Assembly (NCBI GenBank): GCA_902363675.1
Contig: CABJAV010000063.1
Span: forward strand, 1-6,640
Length of the DNA stretch: 6,640 nt
Direction of reading: 5' to 3'
DNA from: Lachnospiraceae bacterium
GTDB lineage: Bacteria; Bacillota; Clostridia; Lachnospirales; Lachnospiraceae
The translations under genes and the position numbers were made by a program. Positions 1 through 6,092 of the stretch are shown here, in pieces. The notes beneath the pieces are model-generated. The model did not search any database, was not told the origin of the DNA, and saw only the letters and a list, made by a program, of their open reading frames with translations. Position 1 is the first letter of the stretch, and each line of letters starts with the position of its first letter.

Positions 1-1
1 A

Positions 2-891
2 ACGAACCGTCCGGAGTCGTTAGATCCGGCACTTACACGTCCGGGACGTTTTGACAGACGTGTGCCGGTTGAACTGCCGGATCTTGCAGGCCGTGAAGCA
101 ATTTTAAAGGTTCATGCAAAGAAGATAAAAGCATCTGATGATGTTGACCTGCATACGATTGCACGTATGGCATCCGGTGCATCCGGTGCGGAGCTTGCCA
201 ATATTATAAATGAAGCAGCATTACGTGCTGTCCGTAGTGGAAGGACCGTTGTAAATGAATCTGATCTCGAAGAAAGTATAGAAGTGGTTATTGCAGGATT
301 CAGAAGAAGAATGCGGTTCTTTCAGATCAGGAGAAGAAGGTTGTTGCATATCATGAGATAGGACACGCTCTGGTAGCTGCATTGCAGAGTCATTCGGCAC
401 CGGTCCAGAAGATTACGATCATCCCGCGTACCTCAGGTGCACTCGGCTACACTATGCAGGTTGAGCAGGGGGATAAATATCTGATGTCGAAAAAAGAACT
501 TGAGAATAAAATTGCTACATTTACAGGCGGACGTGCGGCAGAGGAGATCGTATTTGGTGAGATCACGACCGGAGCCTCCAATGATATCGAACAGGCAACA
601 AAAATTGCAAGAGCGATGATCACCCGCTACGGCATGACAGATGAATTCGACATGGTGGCAATGGAAACCGTGACCAACCAGTATCTTGGCGGCGATACGT
701 CTCTTTCCTGTTCCGCAGATACACAGAAGGAAATTGATGAAAAAGTCGTGCAGCTCGTAAAAGCAGAGCATGAAAAAGCAAGAAAAATCCTTTCTGAAAA
801 CAGGGAAAAACTGGACGAACTGGCTATGTACCTGTATGAGAAGGAAACAATTACAGGTGACGAATTTATGGATATTTTAGACAGAAAATAA
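2..891 (+). pseudogene. ftsH: FtsH ATP-dependent zinc metalloprotease, C-terminal half, frameshifted
   Basis: FtsH is a membrane-anchored AAA+ protease that degrades misfolded or regulatory proteins at the inner face of the membrane. The window opens inside the AAA+ module: the first frame reads TNRPESLDPALTRPGRFDR, the second region of homology with its arginine fingers, and continues through the ATPase lid helices to the IAG motif at 290-298. The reading then moves to another frame: from 301 it reads QKKNAVLSDQEKK, followed by the zinc motif HEIGH (352-366), the PRTSGALGY segment and the GASNDIEQA motif, whose Asp (583-585) is the usual third zinc ligand. It ends with TAA at 889-891. The first frame stops with TAG at 359-361. 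One missing base at about 299-300 (GGA TT- CAG) explains the break, and everything on both sides is well conserved. No ATG with a ribosome binding site precedes HEIGH, so the protease half would not be made alone. The gene is either a recent pseudogene or carries a sequencing error. The N-terminal membrane part lies upstream of the window. Confidence 0.9.
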
Positions 892-915
892 TGTAGTTAA
901 TTAGATAATCAATGT

Positions 916-934
916 CCTTTAGATAAGGTTTTTT
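916..934 (+). terminator. Weak hairpin plus T6 run after ftsH
   Basis: CCTT (916-919) and AAGG (925-928) can pair across a 5-base loop, followed directly by six T residues (929-934). The stem is only 4 bp, so this is a marginal intrinsic terminator. The stronger hairpin at 999-1032 probably does the work. The rest of the 892-1059 gap is AT-rich, and I see no gene in it. Confidence 0.25.
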
Positions 935-998
935 GTAATATTTTTAAAGTTTTTAGGCATAAAAACAGTGGCTTTCTATGACAGAAAACCAGATTAGC

Positions 999-1032
999 AG
1001 CCCCACCGGCGCAAATATTGTGCGGTGGGGCT
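999..1032. terminator. GC-rich hairpin between convergent genes, probable bidirectional terminator
   Basis: The arms AGCCCCACC (999-1007) and GGTGGGGCT (1024-1032) pair perfectly over 9 bp. Pairing can extend inward through a G-C rich stretch with one bulged base to a small A/T loop. On the plus strand a modest T-rich run (ATGTTTGTT) follows; on the minus strand a TTTT run follows about 12 bases later. It lies between the ftsH stop at 891 and the end of the minus-strand surface-protein gene at 1060, where a shared terminator is expected. Neither T tract is strong, so efficiency is uncertain. Confidence 0.7.
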
Positions 1033-1059
1033 ATGTTTGTTAAAATATGAAATAAAATG

Positions 1060-4000
1060 CTAGTTTACTGTAACCTTAATTGTTCCGTAAACACCATTGT
1101 TTGCAACGACATAGATCACACAGGTTCCTGATTTCAATGCCTTTATTTTTCCGGTTTTCGATACAGAAGCGACGCTCTGATCGGAGGTGTAATATCTGTA
1201 TGCTGCTACGTGGAGCAGCTCTTTTTTATTGGTGTTTTCGAGTCTGGTGCGGCTCCTGATCACAAATGTATCTCCTGCTTTGAGCCGGACGTTTGTCTGA
1301 TTGACAGTCACTTTTTTTGCGTTCGTTGCTTTCGCGTCTTTTAATGCGACATGGAGCGTATTGGACTTGGCGATGTATACCTTCTTGCCGTCAATCAGCT
1401 TGTAGGCGGCTACAAAATATTTGTACCGTCTGTTGTTGGCTAAGCGTCTGCTGGTGACACGGTCTTTTGCCGCTTTTACCGTGGCGAGCTTCTTGTAGCT
1501 GCGTTTTCCGTCACAGTATGACCAGTAGCAGTCATATCCGTCTGCGTCCTCATAGGAGCGCCATGAGATAGTGATCTTCCGGTTGCCGCCTTTTCCTGTT
1601 GCGAGCAGGATCGGAAGCTTCAGATTTGATACCTGACTGCCGTTGAGCGCTGACTGATCCTCTGTGTCCGTATCGGGAGTCACCCTGTTCTCGTCATAAC
1701 CGATCATGTAGACGGAGAGGTGGCTGGTTTTCCAACTGATCAGCTTCTTTACCGGATCATAGCTGGTTTCACAGCTTTCCCTGTTACCGTTCTCGTCTAC
1801 ATAATAGACCACGATGCCATTGGACTGCTCGCCGGAGCGCAGCTCATAGGGTGTGTGGAGCGTAATCACGCCGCCCATGTCAGAGATGTTTTTGCCGCCG
1901 CTGGTGAGCTTGATATCCCACGCGGGCCGGCTGCCCACTGCCTGCTGCTGTAGGGCGCTCAGGGTGCTGTCCGTGGTGCGTTTGATGGATATGGTAATGT
2001 CGGTCTGGTTTGTCTGTGCGGTCTTTTTGGACAACGCTTTTTCGTCAAATTCAATGGATGTACCATCGGTAAGTACGATCGAGAGGCTTTCCGCATCATT
2101 GGATGGGTCTTTCACCGCATCTGCGATCTGCTTTATGACGTTGGCGGGGAGCTTTACAGTATCGATCTGTTTCTCTAGTACGGAAAAGTCGATGGTCACA
2201 ACACCTGTTTTCACATCATTGCCAATGACGGTATTCAGTTTGGAGAGGTCAATATCTTCAATCGTGGCAGTCGTGCTGCTGACAGTTGAATCCACCCGGA
2301 TCGTTTTTTCCTCGCCGGATACCGGGACGGTCACAGAGGTGGAGGGGGTAGTATTACCGCCAGAGCTGCCACTGCCAGTGCCGCCGGATGTGCCACCGGA
2401 GCTGCTACCGCCACTGGAGCCGCTGTCTTTTTTCGGGATGGTTTTGCCGTCAGCGAGCTTGGTATTGCAGCCCTTGCAGTAGGTGTCGCCTGTGTAGCCC
2501 TCTGTGCTGGTGGTTGCCTCTACGCTGCCGCGTACCTCAGTGCCGCCGGTGTGGTTGGTCATATCCTTGGCGCCGTAAGCTGTGTTACAGACAGAGCATA
2601 TTGCCGAGCTCTGGCAGGTAGCGATACCGCCGGAGCAGGCATTTGTTTCGGTGTGGCTGCTGTCCTTTGCGCAGGTGCGGGTATGTGTTCCGTCCCCCTT
2701 GGAGATCCATGCACCCCAGACATGGGTGTGTTCCAAAGCCGGGGCAAGCTCATAGCGGCATACCGTACAGAGCTGCGGAGCATCCTCGGTGGCCGCAGGA
2801 CCGGGCGTATGGGCAGCTTCCTCAGCGTGGACACCACAGCAGGAATACTCTTTCCAGTGGTTGGTGTCGTTTGATTTCCAATCATTATTTAAGATGCCGC
2901 TGTGGTTGTCAGGGTCTTTGTCGCCGATTTCAAACGTCTCCGTGCCTTTTGCGCCACAGACGCAGGACATATAGTAAGTCGCCCCAGATAGGCAGGTCGC
3001 AGAGGATTTCTCATACGCTTTTGTTTTAACTTGCTGGTCGTAGGTGTGCGCAGCAATATCCCCTTTGCCTTTGCAGATGGAACACTCATGCCAATGAGAG
3101 TAAAGATCTGAACTCCAAGTTGAATTCCAGTTATGCTGACACACGACGAGGTCAGCGGTGCTGTTATTTTGGCTGGTCGCACTGACAGGGGTGCTGTCGT
3201 TCTCGTAGCTGAATTTTTCCGGAGCGGCATAGTTTTTGGAACCCGAAGCTATGCGAACATAGTTAGAAGCATCCGGCGTCTTTTCCGTCGTCACACCGAT
3301 TGGATTGCTGCCGGTCAATGCACCCGCAATAGTGATAGATTTGTTGGTTGGCAGATAGACGTTGTTGTTGGCGCTATTTTTTGTGTTGCTGTTTATCTCC
3401 ACACCGCCGGAAATACTGAATATATCGCCGCCAAAATATACGCCGCCTCCGTCGCCTGTCGCGGTGTTTCCGGTGATGCTGCCGCCGTTCATTGTAAGCG
3501 TGCCTTTATTCTTAAAATAAATACCGCCGCCATTACCGGTTGCAGTATTACCGGAGATGCGCGCCGATTCGGAAATGGTCATATTACTACTAGAATCACC
3601 CTGGTAAAACACACCGCCGCCATTTACAGCCGTATTGTTTTCAATCACGCTGTTGCCGGATATGATGAATCCGTTGATGTTCGTCCAGATGCCGCCGCCA
3701 TTGCCCTTCGCTGTGTTATCACGGATGGTGCCGCCGTATATATTCATAGTACCGCCCACCACCGTCACGCCGCCGGCGTCTGTTACGGATTGATTATCAC
3801 TGATGATACCGCCGTACATCGTAAATGTGCCACTGGTATGCGCGCATACACCACCACCGCCGTAGTTAGACCCGGCATTTTCCTCATAGTTATCGCTGAT
3901 GGTGCCGCCATACATTTTAAAAGTGCCGTTCTGTACCTCCACACCTGCACCACCAGCCCCCCAGCATTGCGCATCGGCATGATTGCCGCTGATCGTTCCG

Positions 4001-4503
4001 CCGTACATGGAAAATGTGGCGGCAGTGTTGCTTGACCCGCCAACCCGCACTCCTTTTCCTTTTGCACCGGACGAGTGAGTGATCGTGCCACTGTCTTTAC
4101 AGTCACAAAGTATGAACTGCGCATTATTGTCGACATTGATGACCTGACTCATCATCTGATAAGCAGTGGAACCCGTTGAGGAACTTATCAGTTTTTTACC
4201 ATTCAGACAGAGATAGAGCGTGTAGCCTGCTTTTATATCAAGGTAATCGTCTCGTGTCGCATCCTTCTCCAGATAGATATAGGCGGTCTTGGTATCCGCA
4301 TCGTATGTAATCTCGTCTGTTCCATTCCACGCGGTCCATGTGACAGCGTCACACGTGCCCGTGTGGTCGCCAATATTGGCATGCGTTGCACCGCAGATGG
4401 GGTGGCTGTGTGCTGTATCCTCCGCCAGCGCAGGTGCAGGCAGCAGCCCCATCACAAGAGAGGCTGCAATAGGGATCGCTAATAATCGTTTCCAAAGCTT
4501 CAT
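1060..4503 (-). CDS. Exported multidomain surface protein: beta-helix, Cys/His modules, Fn3-like and Big_2-like domains
   Basis: This is a 1147-residue secreted or cell-surface protein with no enzyme motif that I recognise. The start is fixed by AAGGAG (complement of 4514-4519), 10 bases before the ATG. Residues 1-27 form a signal peptide: K/R-rich start, hydrophobic core, ALA cleavage motif before E28. Residues about 160-400 are right-handed beta-helix repeats, with GG-[TSI]-I-x-[GD]-N turns at 168, 199, 231, 257 and 340 and GGG-[IV] strands between them. Residues about 455-690 hold Cys/His/Trp modules with CxxC pairs at 474, 579, 636 and 676. A Ser/Gly linker covers 693-717. Residues 722-936 form a beta-rich domain ending in SHLSVYMIGYDE, a type common in Firmicute surface proteins. 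An Fn3-like domain follows at about 958-1054 and a bacterial Ig-like (Big_2) domain at about 1060-1147, with the typical SVASVSKTGKIKALKSG pattern. I see no LPxTG sorting signal, SLH domains or C-terminal membrane helix, so the mode of attachment is unclear. An adhesin or glycan-binding role is inference. It is divergent from the MerR-family gene and probably controlled by it. Confidence 0.9.
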   Translation of the reverse strand: MKLWKRLLAIPIAASLVMGLLPAPALAEDTAHSHPICGATHANIGDHTGTCDAVTWTAWNGTDEITYDADTKTAYIYLEKDATRDDYLDIKAGYTLYLCLNGKKLISSSTGSTAYQMMSQVINVDNNAQFILCDCKDSGTITHSSGAKGKGVRVGGSSNTAATFSMYGGTISGNHADAQCWGAGGAGVEVQNGTFKMYGGTISDNYEENAGSNYGGGGVCAHTSGTFTMYGGIISDNQSVTDAGGVTVVGGTMNIYGGTIRDNTAKGNGGGIWTNINGFIISGNSVIENNTAVNGGGVFYQGDSSSNMTISESARISGNTATGNGGGIYFKNKGTLTMNGGSITGNTATGDGGGVYFGGDIFSISGGVEINSNTKNSANNNVYLPTNKSITIAGALTGSNPIGVTTEKTPDASNYVRIASGSKNYAAPEKFSYENDSTPVSATSQNNSTADLVVCQHNWNSTWSSDLYSHWHECSICKGKGDIAAHTYDQQVKTKAYEKSSATCLSGATYYMSCVCGAKGTETFEIGDKDPDNHSGILNNDWKSNDTNHWKEYSCCGVHAEEAAHTPGPAATEDAPQLCTVCRYELAPALEHTHVWGAWISKGDGTHTRTCAKDSSHTETNACSGGIATCQSSAICSVCNTAYGAKDMTNHTGGTEVRGSVEATTSTEGYTGDTYCKGCNTKLADGKTIPKKDSGSSGGSSSGGTSGGTGSGSSGGNTTPSTSVTVPVSGEEKTIRVDSTVSSTTATIEDIDLSKLNTVIGNDVKTGVVTIDFSVLEKQIDTVKLPANVIKQIADAVKDPSNDAESLSIVLTDGTSIEFDEKALSKKTAQTNQTDITISIKRTTDSTLSALQQQAVGSRPAWDIKLTSGGKNISDMGGVITLHTPYELRSGEQSNGIVVYYVDENGNRESCETSYDPVKKLISWKTSHLSVYMIGYDENRVTPDTDTEDQSALNGSQVSNLKLPILLATGKGGNRKITISWRSYEDADGYDCYWSYCDGKRSYKKLATVKAAKDRVTSRRLANNRRYKYFVAAYKLIDGKKVYIAKSNTLHVALKDAKATNAKKVTVNQTNVRLKAGDTFVIRSRTRLENTNKKELLHVAAYRYYTSDQSVASVSKTGKIKALKSGTCVIYVVANNGVYGTIKVTVN
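2353..2427 (-). repeat. Ser/Gly-rich linker coding repeat
   Basis: This encodes residues 693-717 of the surface protein, almost only Ser, Gly and Thr in SSGG/TSGG units. It separates the Cys/His modules from the C-terminal beta-rich, Fn3-like and Big_2-like domains and should be a flexible hinge. The simple repeat in the DNA could be prone to length changes between strains. Confidence 0.7.
3304..4026 (-). repeat. Beta-helix coding repeats within the surface protein
   Basis: This stretch encodes residues about 160-400. It contains recurring units of roughly 20-30 residues built on a GG-T-I-S-x-N turn, an N-T-A-x-G-N-GGG-I turn and short strands such as TFxMYGG or TLTMNGG. On the plus strand this appears as repeated CCGCCGTACAT-like and ACCGCCGCC-like words. 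Units are diverged rather than identical, which suggests an old repeat constrained by the fold. Such pectin-lyase-like helices are often sites of carbohydrate or host contact, but no catalytic residues are evident here. Confidence 0.75.
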
Positions 4504-4556
4504 GGTTTCTTCACTCCTTCTCCTTTAATGTTTAACTGATGGCTGCTGTGTCAGAC

Positions 4557-4584
4557 TTGACAGCAACCGATGTTTTTTTATAAT
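4557..4584 (+). promoter_or_regulatory. Consensus sigma-A type promoter of the MerR-family gene
   Basis: TTGACA (4557-4562) and TATAAT (4579-4584) are both perfect consensus hexamers with a 16-bp spacer. Transcription would start near 4591, about 49 bases before the ATG at 4640, and would run through the palindrome at 4596-4613. The -35 overlaps a smaller inverted repeat, TGTCA (4549-4553) and TGACA (4558-4562). The promoter overlaps the leader of the leftward surface-protein transcript, so the two directions may interfere. Confidence 0.7.
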
Positions 4585-4587
4585 GGT

Positions 4588-4618
4588 AGTATAACTCGTT
4601 CACCCATGAACGAAGCAA
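4588..4618 (-). promoter_or_regulatory. Candidate MerR-type promoter of the surface-protein gene, 19-bp spacer
   Basis: Read on the minus strand, TTGCTT (plus 4613-4618) is the -35 and TATACT (plus 4588-4593) the -10, separated by 19 bp (4594-4612). This is longer than the usual 17 bp. MerR-family activators are known to act on such 19-20 bp spacers by distorting the DNA between the two elements. The spacer is almost filled by a palindrome. Transcription would start near 4581, leaving a leader of about 78 bases before the ATG at 4503. The match is by eye; no transcript data support it. Confidence 0.6.
4596..4613. promoter_or_regulatory. Palindromic candidate operator of the MerR-family regulator
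   Basis: TCGTTCA (4596-4602), CCCA (4603-4606) and TGAACGA (4607-4613) form a perfect 7-bp dyad with a 4-base centre. It sits between the -35 and -10 of the leftward promoter, and just downstream of the rightward -10 at 4579-4584. A bound dimer could therefore activate the surface-protein gene and block transcription of its own gene. The placement fits MerR-family practice; binding itself is inferred. Confidence 0.6.
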
Positions 4619-4639
4619 GTGTTTTTTAGGAGGTACCGG

Positions 4640-5449
4640 ATGGAAACAGATACAAAGAGCCTCTTTCAGATCACGGAGGCAGCGCACGCCTGTGGCGTTT
4701 CCCGCAGTACATTGATGCGCATGGAGGAAAAGGGGCTGCTCGCGCCTGCCTATGTCGCGCCGGAGAGCGGGCGGCGGTACTACGATAACCACAACATCGC
4801 GCGCGTTTTACAGATCGAAAAATTCAAATCCATGGGACTGGGCGCACAGGAGATCGCGGATTATTTTGTCAGGGGCGGCGAGGTGTCGGGGCTGCTCGCG
4901 GTGTTGGAGGAACGCCTGCAGGAGCTTTTGCAAGGTGTGGAGGAGCTGCGGCTGCGGGCGGGGGATCACAGCGGTATGTCGGTGCAGCTGACATCACTCC
5001 ACGCCGTGACCTGCTGTATGAAGAAGTGTATGGGACGTACGGTGGAAGAGAAGTATGCCGCCATGTATGGGTTTTACAGCGAGTGTATCAGAAAGGGCTG
5101 TGTGCTTTCTGATGAGCCGATGTTCGTGGTACAGGAGCGGAACGATTATTTGGAGGGCTATATCGGAGAGAAGCCCTATCCCTACTGGGTCTGCGTACCG
5201 GTTCGGAAGGAACAGGCACCGGAGGACGCAGTCGTGCTGCCGGCATGCCGTGTGCTGTCCGTGTTGTACTACGGTGAATATGACGAAGGCGTAGATGAGG
5301 CATGGCTGACGCTGGGACGCGAAGTGAAGGAGCGGGGACTGACACCTGCCGGTCTGCCGCGTGTGCTGGGTATCGTTGCGCCCTATACGGGGCGGGAGAT
5401 CGAAGCACGGCGCTACTGTTCGCGGATTGTCCTGCCCGTGAGTGACTGA
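4640..5449 (+). CDS. MerR-family transcriptional regulator with GyrI/BmrR-like effector-binding domain
   Basis: This is a 269-residue cytoplasmic one-component regulator. Residues 8-27 form the helix-turn-helix (FQITEAAHACGVSRSTLMRM) and 28-55 the wing, with the MerR hallmark SGRRYYDNHNI. Residues 56-78 continue the DNA-binding domain (KFKSMGLGAQEIADYF). Residues about 82-106 form the dimerising coiled coil. Residues about 115-267 look like the GyrI/BmrR-type pocket that binds hydrophobic or cationic small molecules, including PYPYWVCVPV, a VLYYGEYDE strand and the closing ARRYCSRIVLPV. The start at 4640 is chosen because AGGAGG (4628-4633) lies 6 bases upstream; an in-frame GTG at 4619 has no such site and falls within the promoter region. 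No CxC or Cys-rich metal-binding loop typical of metal-sensing MerR proteins is seen; scattered cysteines (125, 126, 130, 149, 154) do not form one. The gene looks more GC-rich than the flanking ftsH and insertion-element DNA. Its likely target is the divergent surface-protein gene. The ligand is unknown. Confidence 0.88.
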   Translation: METDTKSLFQITEAAHACGVSRSTLMRMEEKGLLAPAYVAPESGRRYYDNHNIARVLQIEKFKSMGLGAQEIADYFVRGGEVSGLLAVLEERLQELLQGVEELRLRAGDHSGMSVQLTSLHAVTCCMKKCMGRTVEEKYAAMYGFYSECIRKGCVLSDEPMFVVQERNDYLEGYIGEKPYPYWVCVPVRKEQAPEDAVVLPACRVLSVLYYGEYDEGVDEAWLTLGREVKERGLTPAGLPRVLGIVAPYTGREIEARRYCSRIVLPVSD

Positions 5450-5513
5450 TCTGGATTTTTCTGGCTGCTCAAATATGTGTTTATCGATTTCTCTTATGAT
5501 GAGGAGGGCGATG

Positions 5514-5618
5514 ATGAGCAGTAATCAGAAGATTATATTAACGGTATTTATCGCATATCTGTTATTCAATGTGATTGTAAGTATTGTTTACAGTAAAAAG
5601 GCAGAACCGGGGCAGTGA
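5514..5618 (+). pseudogene. N-terminal remnant of a sodium:solute symporter (SSS family)
   Basis: This 34-codon frame has a good ribosome binding site (AGGAGG at 5502-5507, 6 bases before ATG 5514; an ATG at 5511 is also in frame). The product starts MSSNQKIILTVFIAYLLFNV and is one membrane helix followed by YSKKAE, which matches the first transmembrane segment of SSS-family symporters such as pantothenate or proline carriers. It stops at TGA 5616-5618. The next frame, overlapping by 4 bases, resumes with a later part of the same family, so the segment between them seems to have been deleted with a frame change at about 5603-5614. Taken alone it could pass for a small membrane protein gene; the family match of both halves argues against that. 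Family assignment is by eye. Confidence 0.55.
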
Positions 5619-5902
5619 CAGTAGCAGGTTACCTGAAAGCGCGTTACAAGAGTGATGCTCTTGTGGTCATCACCAGTCTGGGACTGATTGTCATGTGTAT
5701 CGGAACCTTCCTGTTTTTATTCTTTGTTCTGAGAGCCGGTGGAGGGCTGGCAGCAGTCATGTCTACGGCAGATTCGCTGCTGATCCTAACGGTAGCTGCG
5801 ATTGTAAAGGATCTGTGGGAAACCTATATGGTGAAGGATGATCCGGTCAAAAATGAGAGCTATGAGAAGCATGTAAAGCTGGTCAGCACCAGCTTCTCAT
5901 AA
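5615..5902 (+). pseudogene. Internal remnant of a sodium:solute symporter (SSS family), two fused pieces
   Basis: This is a 95-codon frame whose nominal GTG start overlaps the previous stop (GTGA). Residues 2-30 (TVAGYLKARYKSDALVVITS...) match the region of SSS symporters where a T-[LIV]-x-[DG]-[YF]-L-x-x-R-[YF] motif leads into a helix. Residues about 41-72 (AGGGLAAVMSTADSLLIL, then AAIVKDLWETYM) match the much later TM8-type segment AAxMSTxxSxLL, whose Ser/Thr residues contribute to sodium binding in this family. Between them several helices are missing, with the join at roughly 5690-5735. The family is normally about 450-550 residues long, so this is a collapsed relic. The C-terminus also ends early, at a junction marked by inverted repeats (5861-5901). 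Two hydrophobic segments remain (about 15-40 and 46-64), so a small membrane protein could still be made. Confidence 0.6.
5861..5901. repeat. Nested inverted repeats at a gene-fragment junction
   Basis: TATGAGAAGC (5861-5870) is an exact inverted copy of GCTTCTCATA (5892-5901). Nested inside, AAGCTGGT (5876-5883) and ACCAGCTT (5888-5895) pair across CAGC. The repeats fall where plus-strand symporter-like coding gives way to minus-strand coding. They may mark a fold-back or inversion join. They lack a T tract, so I do not call a terminator. Confidence 0.6.
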
Positions 5903-6009
5903 TCCTTGATAGGATTGTAGATGGATGGCTTGGCATCGGCTGCAGGGGTGATATAACATTTCCCATCTGCAGAAGTGCGCCATTCATATTTATTATATCG
6001 TACCCAATT
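5884..6009 (-). pseudogene. Fragment of an unidentified protein, reverse orientation
   Basis: The minus strand is open for 42 codons here and the translation has the texture of a real protein: NWVRYNKYEWRTSADGKC followed by a YITPAADAKPSIYNP segment and KDYEKLVL. There is no start codon. Beyond 5884 the frame runs into the antisense of the symporter remnant and stops at 5860-5862, and on the other side it runs into the left end of the insertion element. It therefore looks like an internal piece of a gene cut on both sides. I cannot name the family. The fragment is short enough that chance openness is possible; the amino-acid pattern is the only argument. Confidence 0.4.
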
Positions 6010-6019
6010 TGAAATAGGG

Positions 6020-6060
6020 CTACCGCAATCCCACTGGCTTTAGACGGTGGGTTAAGGTAG
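6020..6060 (+). repeat. Subterminal hairpin at the left end of the IS200/IS605-type element
   Basis: Outer arms CTACC (6020-6024) and GGTAG (6056-6060) enclose a tight inner hairpin, 6030-6039 with 6042-6051. The inner hairpin has nine paired positions, including one G-U, one G-A mismatch and a TT loop. Imperfect subterminal hairpins of this kind are what TnpA recognises in this family. The position, 30-70 bases ahead of tnpA, fits. Confidence 0.6.
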
Positions 6061-6092
6061 CAAAAAATCAGAAATTATTGTATACTCATGGC

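Noticed and set aside
290..312. Programmed ribosomal frameshift in ftsH
   Set aside because: Restoring the frame needs a -1 shift, but there is no X-XXY-YYZ slippery heptamer or clear downstream structure at 293-301. A simple one-base loss fits better.
1853..2482. Plus-strand open frame of about 209 codons
   Set aside because: It is antisense to the beta-rich domain and Ser/Gly linker of the surface protein; the proline/leucine-rich end is just the complement of the Ser/Gly repeat.
3304..4026. Repeat-rich region as a CRISPR array
   Set aside because: The repeats are diverged, in frame and encode beta-helix turns; there is no constant direct repeat with unique spacers.
3133..4035. Long plus-strand open frame (300 codons) over the beta-helix region
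   Set aside because: It is the antisense of the repeat-rich beta-helix coding sequence. The translation has no recognisable family and the minus-strand protein is clearly the real gene.
4532..4792. Minus-strand open frame crossing the divergent promoter and the start of the MerR-family gene
   Set aside because: It overlaps the helix-turn-helix coding region and both promoters, and has no protein-like pattern.
5514..5902. A coupled operon of two novel small membrane proteins
   Set aside because: Considered because of the good ribosome binding site and the GTGA overlap, but both parts resemble successive pieces of SSS symporters, so a deleted gene is the simpler reading.
5940..5972. CTGCAG...CTGCAG hairpin (5940-5945 with 5967-5972) as a terminator
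   Set aside because: It has no T tract on either strand and lies inside the probable minus-strand coding fragment, so it is probably incidental.
6050..6092. Promoter for tnpA using TATACT at 6081-6086
   Set aside because: No acceptable -35 hexamer lies 16-19 bases upstream, so it is only a -10-like word in AT-rich DNA.
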